Below, piece after piece: positions 57,068-64,000 of a stretch of 64,000 nucleotides of DNA (position 1 is its first letter; each line of letters opens with the position of its first letter). The translations under genes and the position numbers were made by a program. Origin of the DNA: Morganella psychrotolerans (GTDB lineage Bacteria > Pseudomonadota > Gammaproteobacteria > Enterobacterales > Enterobacteriaceae); the NCBI RefSeq assembly GCF_001676155.1, contig NZ_LZEW01000001.1, positions 1,426,001 to 1,490,000 on the forward strand, read 5' to 3'. A model generated the notes under the pieces. That model had not been told where the DNA came from. It did not search any database and saw nothing but the letters and a program-made list of their open reading frames with translations.

Positions 57068-57961
57068 TCAGTTACATACTTTCATAACCGCTTCTCTCAA
57101 CCAGCTCAATGCCTCGTCCCCGTCACTTCGCTGATGCCATAACATCTGAAAATTCAGTGGTGCAATCACCAGTGGCGGTGCAAATACCTGCAATGACTCA
57201 CTAATATTGTCCGGTAACGCGCGCTGTGCGACCGTCAGAATTAAATCCGTTCCCTGTGGTAACTGTGATGCAATCTGCCAGTAAGGTATTGAAACCGCAA
57301 CACGCCGCCGGTAATTAAGCAGTTGTAACTGCCGGTCTATCTCATTGGCTTCATAAGGTTTCATACTCGCCAGAATATGAGGATGGGAAAGCCAGTCTGC
57401 CATCGACATTTTCCCCTCTGTGCAATACCGTTTATCTGCCACACTAACCATGGTGTCCGTAAAAACAGTTTGTGCGCGCAGTGTGTAATCCGGCGCGGCA
57501 AAAACACCAAACGCGAGATCGAGGCTGCCTTCCTGTAATTTACTCTGCATCTCCTCCCGGTTGCCCTGCCAGATTTGCAGATTCACCGCAGGCGCGCTGT
57601 CACGCAGATAGCGGATAAGCTTCGCACACAAAATAGCCGCGCCATAATCAGACATAGCAATATTAAAGCGCCGGGCGCAATTTTCCGGACGGAAATCCTG
57701 CTGCGCTATCAAATCATCAAGCTGCCCGAGCGCCTGTGTCAGCGGTGCATAAAGCGCTTCCGCCTTGCTGGATAACTGGTATTGCCCCTGCTTGCGGATA
57801 AGCAGCGGATCCTGAAATAACTCACGCAACTGATTCAGTGTGTGGCTGACCGCCGGCTGGCTGCGGTGCAATGATACCGCAGCACGGCTGACATGGCGCT
57901 CTCTCAGTAATGCATGAAGCGTAACAAGCTGATTTAAATCCAATTTCTTTATATTATTCAT
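57068..57961 (-). CDS. LysR-family transcriptional regulator
   Basis: 297 residues. The N-terminal winged helix reads LVTLHALLRERHVSRAAVSL then HRSQPAVSHTLNQLRELF. The effector domain follows. It is divergent from the YdcZ-like transporter gene (start 58055), which is its likely target. Confidence 0.9.
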   Translation of the reverse strand: MNNIKKLDLNQLVTLHALLRERHVSRAAVSLHRSQPAVSHTLNQLRELFQDPLLIRKQGQYQLSSKAEALYAPLTQALGQLDDLIAQQDFRPENCARRFNIAMSDYGAAILCAKLIRYLRDSAPAVNLQIWQGNREEMQSKLQEGSLDLAFGVFAAPDYTLRAQTVFTDTMVSVADKRYCTEGKMSMADWLSHPHILASMKPYEANEIDRQLQLLNYRRRVAVSIPYWQIASQLPQGTDLILTVAQRALPDNISESLQVFAPPLVIAPLNFQMLWHQRSDGDEALSWLREAVMKVCN

Positions 57962-58054
57962 ATGGCGAATAGTACTCTATAAAATTGATCATTTCCCGCC
58001 CCGACAGAAACACCCTATGATAGATGTTAATAAAACGTTAATCGGGAGACAACG

Positions 58055-58544
58055 ATGACAACATTATCTTTATCAGGTATCGCCCTGATTATCTGCGCTT
58101 TTTTTTGCCGGTGCTGTTGTACCGGTCCAGGCTGTCAGTAACGCGGTATTAGCGCGCCATCTGGGACACCCGCTGTGGGCGAGCCTTGTTTCATTATTAA
58201 TCAGTATTATTGTTTTAGCACCGTTATTATTAATATTTAAAGTACCGAAGCCGGTATTAAGTACTGAACTGCTGCATCAGCCACTCTGGATCTGGCTGGG
58301 CGGGATAGCAGGAATGCTGTATCTGACCTCCGCCCTGATCCTGGTGCCGAAAATCGGCGGGATAACGTTTTTCGTGATGGTGATTGCCGGTCAGTTGGCG
58401 ATTTCCGCTCTGATTGAGCACTTTGGTCTGTTCGGGATGCCGAAACAACCGGTTCAGATAGCGAAACTGGCGGGGATTGGTCTGGTGATCGCAGGCGTTC
58501 TGGTTATGCAGTTTGCAGGCGAAAAAAAAGCCCCGAAATACTGA
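58055..58544 (+). pseudogene. YdcZ-like DMT transporter (DUF606), frameshifted
   Basis: An inner-membrane protein of five or so segments from the DUF606/YdcZ group. ATG 58055 follows GGGAG. The frame ends after 29 codons because of a T8 run (58099-58106). With seven T's it reads ICAFFAGAVVPVQAVSNAVL and continues to VMQFAGEKKAPKY, giving 162 residues. The C-terminal half (from 58314) is open as written. Confidence 0.82.
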
Positions 58545-58599
58545 TAACGGGGCAGGGAAAAGCACTCAAATTGAGCAAATAATAAAAAGATAGGTTTGT

Positions 58600-58723
58600 G
58601 TTCCCAACGTCATTCAGAATGCAGGCAGGCGGCAAGCTCCGACCGCCGGGGAGCATACATTAGTATGTGACCCGGCGGGCTGAACGCAGCCAACGAACCT
58701 GCAGTTTGAATGAATAAGGGTAT
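58600..58723. repeat. Dispersed repeat copy 4 (about 124 bp, fullest)
   Basis: TTCCCAACGTCATTCAGAAT at one end and GCAGTTTGAATGAATAAGGG-TAT at the other, with an internal hairpin CATACATTAGTATG flanked by GC-rich arms CCGCCGGGGAG / CCCGGCGGG. It looks like the complete form of the family. Confidence 0.8.
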
Positions 58724-58733
58724 GTCCGGAATT

Positions 58734-59648
58734 TTACTGCACTGCCTCAGCGTCCTTCACCGCTTGTGGACGGCGTGAAGGACGCTGTAATAAAAAGACC
58801 CCGCTCATTATCAGTACCATTGACAACACTTCGGTCAGACCAATCGGCTCATTGGCAACCGTCACCCCGGCAATCAGTGCCACAACCGGCGGAATATAGG
58901 TCACAGAGGAAGCAACAACCGCCCCCAGATTGAGGATCAGATAATAATAGGTCAGATACGCAATCCCGGTGCCGAGCAGCCCCAGCCCGATAATCAGCCC
59001 GAGACTGGCGGTAGTATCCTGCGCAATCGCGGTTATCCCGGTAAATGGCGTGATAAAGGTTAAAATCAGCAGCGCCAGACCAATCTGATAAGTTGCCAGC
59101 GCCGGAGGGGCGATTTTTTTATCTGCCAGAAATTTTTTGGCATACACAAACGAGATCCCCACACTCAGTGAGCCCAGGATCATATAGCCGACACCCGCAA
59201 GACTGATACTGTCCCCGCTGACCTGCCATGGTTTGGCGATAAGCACCACACCGGCAAACCCCAGCAGAATGCCACCCAGCCGCCCGGCGGTAATTTTTTC
59301 CTGCCTCAGAAAGACAGCCGCAACAATAAACGAAAACAGCGGAATAGCACCGCTCAGCACACCGGAAACCCCGGAGAGCAGCAGTGACGTACCGGAGGCA
59401 AATGCCCAGTAATAAATTACCGTTGCCAGCAGCGCCATCACCAGGAAATGCCCCGTATAACGCAGATGAGATTTACATAATGCTTTTTGTGTCCACGCCA
59501 GAATGGCTATCGGGACAAAGCCGAACAGAACCCGCAGAAACACAATTTGTACCGGCGTTATCCACTCACTCGCCCAGCGCATAAACACAAAATTGGTGCC
59601 CCAGATAATGCCCAGAAAGGCAAATGCCAATGCCGTTTTGTTATTCAT
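58734..59648 (-). CDS. EamA-family DMT transporter
   Basis: 304 residues with ten membrane segments in two EamA repeats (ALAFAFLGIIWGTNFVFMRW; GVGYMILGSLSVGISFVYAK). Relatives export amino acids or metabolites. It is divergent from the LysR gene at 59771, its probable regulator. Confidence 0.9.
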   Translation of the reverse strand: MNNKTALAFAFLGIIWGTNFVFMRWASEWITPVQIVFLRVLFGFVPIAILAWTQKALCKSHLRYTGHFLVMALLATVIYYWAFASGTSLLLSGVSGVLSGAIPLFSFIVAAVFLRQEKITAGRLGGILLGFAGVVLIAKPWQVSGDSISLAGVGYMILGSLSVGISFVYAKKFLADKKIAPPALATYQIGLALLILTFITPFTGITAIAQDTTASLGLIIGLGLLGTGIAYLTYYYLILNLGAVVASSVTYIPPVVALIAGVTVANEPIGLTEVLSMVLIMSGVFLLQRPSRRPQAVKDAEAVQ

Positions 59649-59770
59649 TTATTCATGACTCCCTTTACTCTCCTTTTTCTGATGGCGCTATTGTTCAGAA
59701 TCAGCGGGTGTGTTACAACCGATTTAAATTGTCTCATGAAATACAAAAATTATTCTATAGGTGCTGTTCT

Positions 59771-60658
59771 GTGAATGCTTATCCCCCGATGAAAGCCTTG
59801 CTGGCGTTTGAAGCGGCCGTACGTCTCGGCAGTTTTATCAACGCCGCTGAATCCCTGCATGTGACGCCGGGTGCAGTCAGTCAGCAGATCAAAAAACTGG
59901 AGGAAGAGTTGGGTGTTATGCTCTTTTACAGGGAGATCCGCAAACTGACCGTGACGGAAACAGGTCAGAAATACTATCGCTTAATTCTGCCTGCGCTGGA
60001 GCAGATCCGCAGTGCGGGTGAAAAAATCCGTTACAGCGCACACCACCAGCTGACGATTTCGATGCCGCCGGGGCTTGCGGCAAAATGGTTCTCTCCACGG
60101 ATGAGTGATTTTGTCAGGGCTTTTCCGGGGTTGGATCTTCATCTGAATGCCACGGCAGCGCTGGTTTCGCTGGAAAACGATAATGTGGATTTAGCGGTCC
60201 GTTATTGCAGCCATTCACAGGTACAACCAGGATGGATACGGCTGACTGACGCGCCCTGTCGCCTGTTTTGTCATCCGGATTACGCAGCGCGTTTTACACT
60301 CAACGTTCCGTCCGACCTGACAAACGTAACATTACTGCACACTACGCTGTATCCTTACTGGGATGCCTGGCTCAGGCAACATGCGGGTATAATGCACGGG
60401 GAAACCCCCCTTCCCGGCGGGCTGCATTTTGATCAGATCCTGCTGGCCATTGATGCCGCAAAACATCAACAGGGCGTGCTTATCGCCAATGATTTTCTGG
60501 TGGAAGATGAACTGGCGCAACAAACACTTCAGCCGCTTTTTCCGGATCTCACCTGGCAGCCCGGCAAAGGCTTTTATCTGCTGCGCAACCGCCACAGTGC
60601 CGATCCTGCGATGGTCAGTGAAGTCAGTGACTGGCTCCATCACACCTTCACTCACTGA
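59771..60658 (+). CDS. LysR-family transcriptional regulator (GcvA-like)
   Basis: 295 residues. The HTH reads FEAAVRLGSFINAAESLHVT then PGAVSQQIKKLEEELG, typical of the GcvA/AmpR subgroup. I place the start at GTG 59771 (VNAYPPMKALLAFEAA); ATG 59789 is a possible alternative. The upstream frame to 59624 overlaps the neighbouring transporter start and is not likely. Confidence 0.88.
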   Translation: MNAYPPMKALLAFEAAVRLGSFINAAESLHVTPGAVSQQIKKLEEELGVMLFYREIRKLTVTETGQKYYRLILPALEQIRSAGEKIRYSAHHQLTISMPPGLAAKWFSPRMSDFVRAFPGLDLHLNATAALVSLENDNVDLAVRYCSHSQVQPGWIRLTDAPCRLFCHPDYAARFTLNVPSDLTNVTLLHTTLYPYWDAWLRQHAGIMHGETPLPGGLHFDQILLAIDAAKHQQGVLIANDFLVEDELAQQTLQPLFPDLTWQPGKGFYLLRNRHSADPAMVSEVSDWLHHTFTH

Positions 60659-60669
60659 GGGAATAAGAT

Positions 60670-60728
60670 ATACCCAACGTCATTCAGGATGCAGCCAACA
60701 AACCTGCAGTTTGAATGAATAAAGGTAT
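60670..60728. repeat. Dispersed repeat copy 5 (59 bp)
   Basis: ATACCCAACGTCATTCAGGA at one end, GCAGCCAACAAACCTGCAGT in the middle and TTGAATGAATAAAGGTAT at the other end. It is close to copy 1 in length and sequence. Confidence 0.8.
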
Positions 60729-60788
60729 AGAAATACGATTTCCGGCGGCATCGTCATCACGCCGCCGGAGCCGGTCAGGATTGTTCAG

Positions 60789-61346
60789 TTACTCTGTTTT
60801 TTCCCGATCAGCTATCAGTTTCATCATATCTTTCTGGCGAACCGCCAGTTCCCGGATCTGCTCTGCATAGCAATCGGCAAAATCGCCCGGCAATGGCGTT
60901 ACTTCCCCTGCGGACACTTCAACCATTGTGCCGGTTTCATCTATACCCCAGACAACATTACCGTCACCGATAATCTTCATCAGCGGTATAATATCCGTCA
61001 CATCATAATCCATAAGCTGCTGATATACCGATGTTATACGTGCCCATTCCGGCAGTTCATCTGTATCCATACCAAGAAGTACCACGCCGCGCCAGAATGT
61101 CCATGCCGGACCAACCGAATACAGTTCTGCTTCCGGCCAGAATTCTTCACGCACCATCACACACAGCCCGTTGGTGCGCTGACAAAATGCCGCGTATTCA
61201 TCGGGTACCGGAAACCCCGCCAACGTGTCAATTGCCGCAACCGTATCTTCATCCGGTGCCGGTGCGGCTACCACCTGAAAATATTCACTGTCTAACTCTT
61301 CAAGAATTTCCCATATCCGCTGGTGAAATTGTTCTGCTGTCATCAT
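60789..61346 (-). CDS. SUKH (SMI1/KNR4)-family protein
   Basis: 185 residues. It resembles SUKH-fold proteins: TLAGFPVPDEYAAFCQRTNG and MKIIGDGNVVWGID with aromatic and acidic positions typical of SMI1/KNR4. Many bacterial SUKH proteins are immunity proteins of toxin systems, but no toxin gene is adjacent. Its ATG overlaps the speF stop (ATGA), so it should be translated with ornithine decarboxylase mRNA. Confidence 0.7.
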   Translation of the reverse strand: MMTAEQFHQRIWEILEELDSEYFQVVAAPAPDEDTVAAIDTLAGFPVPDEYAAFCQRTNGLCVMVREEFWPEAELYSVGPAWTFWRGVVLLGMDTDELPEWARITSVYQQLMDYDVTDIIPLMKIIGDGNVVWGIDETGTMVEVSAGEVTPLPGDFADCYAEQIRELAVRQKDMMKLIADREKTE

Positions 61347-63545
61347 TCATTTTCCTTTTTTTCATTAATAACATACGCATACACGCGCAGACGCCCCTGT
61401 TCATCCCGCTCAGAATAAGCGCCCTGTAATTCCGGGGCAAAGCCTGGGAAACGATCGCCCGTCTCTTCCAGTGCCAGAAAATAGTGCTGAACAGGTGCTT
61501 CCCATACTTCGCCGGGCACCACACATAACACACCCGGCGGATACGGCAGCGCCCCTTCCGCCGCGATGCGCCCGGCAATATCCGCCACCGCCACCCGCTC
61601 TGTATTGCCACGGACAAATTCGGTATGCGCCGCTTTCGGTGACATCCGCACCGCCGGAAAATGCGTGCGCCGGAACATCTCTTTCTGCCGCTGCTTTACA
61701 TTGTGCCGGACAAACAAATCATGCATTTCCTGACATAACTGCCGCAGTGTATATCCCGTATAGCGTTCCGGATATGTGCGGCAGAGTGATGGCAGCACGG
61801 TTTCCAGCGGGGCATCCGCATTCAGTAATTGCTCAAAGCGGGCAATCTGCCTGACCAGATGCTGCATTTTTTCTGTTGTTTCTGCCGGGGTCAGCAAAAA
61901 TAAAATGGAATTGAGGTCGCATTTCTCCGCCACAATATTATTTTCCCGCAAATAATACGCCAGTATTGTTGCAGGCACACCAAACGCCTCGTATTCGCCC
62001 GTGCAGACATCCACACCCGGTGTGGTCAGCAGCAGTTTGCAGGGATCGACAAAATACTGATCTTCTGCATACCCGTCAAAGCCGTGCCAGCGCTCACCAG
62101 GGATAAAATTGAAAAAACGTCGGTCTGTGGCAATAACCCCGGTTTCAGCATCCGCCCACGGGCGTCCGTTTACCGTTTCCGGGATAAACGGACGGATAAA
62201 CTGACAGGTGCGCAGCAACAGTTTACGTGCCTCAATCCCTATTCTTACGCATTCCGCCCACAGCCGTTTCCCCGGCTCCCCCGCATGTATTTTTGCATTC
62301 ACATCCAGCGCGGCAAACAAGGGATAAAACGGGCTGGTGGAGGCATGCATCATAAACGCGTTATTCATCTGTTTATGAGAGACATACCGCGCCTGTCCCT
62401 TGATATGACGATCTTTTTTTATGGATTTGTGATGCCTGGGAAAACCCTGCCATCTGCTTATGAACAGATTGTGTGACCAGGATGCCCGGATCATATTCAT
62501 TGAGTTCCAATAGCAACGGAGAGCACATCTGCATCATCGGGATAAACTGCTCATATCCCACCCAGGCAGAGTCAAACAAAATGTAATCACACAGGGAACC
62601 AATGCTGTCCACTACCTGACGGGCGTTATATACCGTGCCGTCATAGGTGCCAAGCTGAATAACCGCCAGACGAAACGGACGCGCCTGTGTTTCCCGCCCC
62701 GGTGCGGCTTCTGCAATCCGCGCCCGCAGATAATCCTCATCAAAACAGCGGGCATCGATCCCCCCGATTAACCCGTACGGGTTACGGGCAGCCTCCAGAT
62801 ATACCGGGGTTGCTCCTGCCTGGATCAGTGCGCCGTGATGGTTTGATTTATGATTATTACGATCAAATAATACCAGGTCGCCGGGCGTCAGCAGCGCATT
62901 GAGTACCACTTTGTTTGATGAAGAAGTGCCGTTAAGCACAAAATACGTTTTGTCGGCATTGAATACTGTTGCCGCATGTTGCTGAGCCGCACAGGCCGCC
63001 CCCTCATGAATAAGTAAATCACCCATCGCGGTATCTGCATTGCATAAATCTGCACGAAAAACCGCATCACCGAAGTAGTCCGCAAACTGACGCCCGGCGG
63101 GATGACGGCGGAAGAACGCCCCGCCCTGGTGACCCGGACAAGCAAATGAAACCGGATTTTGCGCGGTATAATTCATCATACGCCCGAAAAACGGCGGCGG
63201 CAGCCCGTCACTGTATGCCTGTGCCGCCTGTAGCAACACCTGCGGGTAAACGCCGCTATCATCCTCATTCAGATTAATAACCCCGGTAATCCCCTGCGGT
63301 ACAGATGTTATCACCGCTTCGCCTTTGCCAATTATCACAAAAACCGGCTGACCAAACCCCTGCTGTTCAATACGCCGGAACTGCCCGTTTTCAATATCAT
63401 CTGTTGTGATAAGGCACAGCGCCACATCGGTAAAATCACACTCTGCAAGGGAAACCACCTCACAGGATATCTCTGTCAGGTCAGTGAGCAACGTGCGCAG
63501 GAGAGTGCTGCAAAGAGAACTGACAGCGAATTTTTTATTTTTCAT
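61343..63545 (-). pseudogene. speF: Inducible ornithine decarboxylase SpeF, frameshifted
   Basis: It converts ornithine to putrescine, consuming a proton. The PLP site NNHKSNHHGALIQAG and DSAWVGYEQFIP, plus the PLP-lysine motif SVHKQMAGFSQASQ, are intact. The frame changes just after SQIHKK at an A7 run (T7 at 62414-62420 on the plus strand). With six A's it continues DRHIKGQARYVSHKQMNNAF and on to the end at 61343, 733 residues against 732 in E. coli. The rest of both halves matches closely, so the gene is probably whole in the cell. It is preceded by speFL. Confidence 0.92.
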
Positions 63546-63638
63546 AGCGATCCGGCATGATAATGATCCCTGACACAGGGTGTCAGCGGAAAAAAAAAGA
63601 AACGGGCTTTTAGGTAAAAATACGATGGTATACAGAAA

Positions 63639-63758
63639 TTACAGAGGAAATGACCTGCGGGCCATAAAGTGACTGAAATCAAAGCAGCTGCGATGGGAAA
63701 ACTGCATCAGGTGTGTGACACGTCTGATGTGCGGCCGGGAACGGTTATTATTTTCCAT
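63639..63758 (-). CDS. speFL: speF leader peptide SpeFL (ornithine sensor)
   Basis: A 39-residue leader. The sequence MENNNRSRPHIRRVTHLMQF, then SHRSCFDFSHFMARRSFPL, matches E. coli SpeFL in HIRR-x2-H, HR-x2-FDF and the AR end. In E. coli ornithine binds the nascent chain and stalls the terminating ribosome, exposing speF mRNA for transcription by hindering Rho. Here five residues (RSFPL) follow the AR that ends the E. coli peptide. It lies 93 bp before speF on the same strand. Confidence 0.85.
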   Translation of the reverse strand: MENNNRSRPHIRRVTHLMQFSHRSCFDFSHFMARRSFPL

Positions 63759-63782
63759 AGCGCAGACTCCGGAAACAGGCGG

Positions 63783-63804
63783 AAAGACCGCCGGGATGGC
63801 GGTC
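63783..63804 (-). terminator. Hairpin after the unidentified upstream gene
   Basis: GACCGCC-ATCCC-GGCGGTC followed by TTT on the minus strand, between the upstream gene and speFL. The T-run is short, so termination may be partial. Confidence 0.5.
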
Positions 63805-63840
63805 ATCATAGCATGAGAAACACAGAGAATTACACCCTGT

Positions 63841-64000
63841 TTACGACGTTATTTTCTGGTTTGCGGAGCTGTTTTCCGCATGGGAAAAGCGGGTATCGGT
63901 CAGTTGAAAACTAAAGTCATCACGGTCAATCATGCCGGTGATGTTATCTGAGTCATATAATGCAAGGGCAAACTCCGCCATCTGTCCGCTGGTATGATAG
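63841..64000 (-). CDS. 3' end of an unidentified gene (runs off the window)
   Basis: An open frame from the window edge ends at 63841. It reads YHTSGQMAEFALALYDSDNI then TGMIDRDDFSFQLTDTRFSH and ENSSANQKITS. Composition is coding-like, but the family is not recognised from 52 residues. Confidence 0.5.
   Translation of the reverse strand, partial: YHTSGQMAEFALALYDSDNITGMIDRDDFSFQLTDTRFSHAENSSANQKITS

Noticed and set aside
60742-60769. GC-rich hairpin CCGGCGGC/GCCGCCGG after the SUKH gene as a terminator
   Set aside because: The stem is good but neither strand has a following T-run, so I did not list it as a terminator.

Overview
This window is chromosomal DNA of an enterobacterium (order Enterobacterales), most likely family Morganellaceae and plausibly Morganella. 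The evidence is the lepA-lepB-rnc-era-recO-pdxJ-acpS-yfhL and rseC-rseB-rseA-rpoE operons, a tmRNA with tag ANDENYALAA, an inducible ornithine decarboxylase with its speFL leader, and a relic of an insecticidal Tc toxin. The genus is an inference; I could not run a search.

Region 1 (1-13.1 kb) is the integrase end of a lambdoid prophage whose other end lies to the left of the window. On the minus strand, reading leftwards from the integrase: tyrosine integrase, primase/Toprim protein, Q-type antiterminator, an N6-adenine methyltransferase, the lysis cassette (holin, SAR-like endolysin, an extra small lipoprotein, Rz/Rz1 spanins), terminase small and large subunits, a gpW-like joining protein and the start of the portal gene. 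Plus-strand genes are the S24-type repressor, a 59-residue protein, an excisionase-like protein, and three cargo genes (DUF2971, VOC/glyoxalase, YecR-like lipoprotein). The repressor has lost both residues of the self-cleavage dyad.

Region 2 (13.2-39.5 kb) is core genome: yfhL, acpS, pdxJ, recO, era, rnc, lepB, lepA, the rpoE operon, trmN6/srmB, a lipase, grcA, ung, grpE, nadK, recN, bamE, ssrA, smpB, ratA, ratB. It is interrupted by a Tc-toxin relic between lepA and rseC, and by an MHS-family transporter and an autotransporter esterase between bamE and ssrA. The ssrA-smpB-ratA-ratB block is inverted relative to E. coli.

Region 3 (39.5-64 kb) is accessory. It holds a chaperone-usher fimbrial operon, a histidine-phosphatase-like protein, a GNAT acetyltransferase, an STM0539/DUF2145 pair, a cytosine-permease-like transporter with a creatininase-family hydrolase, ycdX, a HAD phosphatase, a double-cubane-cluster operon (yjiM, yjiL, DUF3343), small enzymes and DMT transporters with LysR regulators, then speFL-speF followed by a SUKH-family gene, and the 3' end of an unidentified gene.

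A pattern runs through the whole window. Nine genes (DUF2971, YecR-like, excisionase, grpE, nadK, recN, fimbrial chaperone, YdcZ-like transporter, speF) are broken or altered by exactly one extra base in an A or T run, at 12 sites in all. Removing one base at each site restores family-typical proteins; recN becomes exactly 553 residues. Because grpE and recN are affected, homopolymer sequencing error is the simplest explanation. I therefore give restored gene spans and mark each site. A dispersed 59-125 bp repeat family occurs five times after 31.9 kb.
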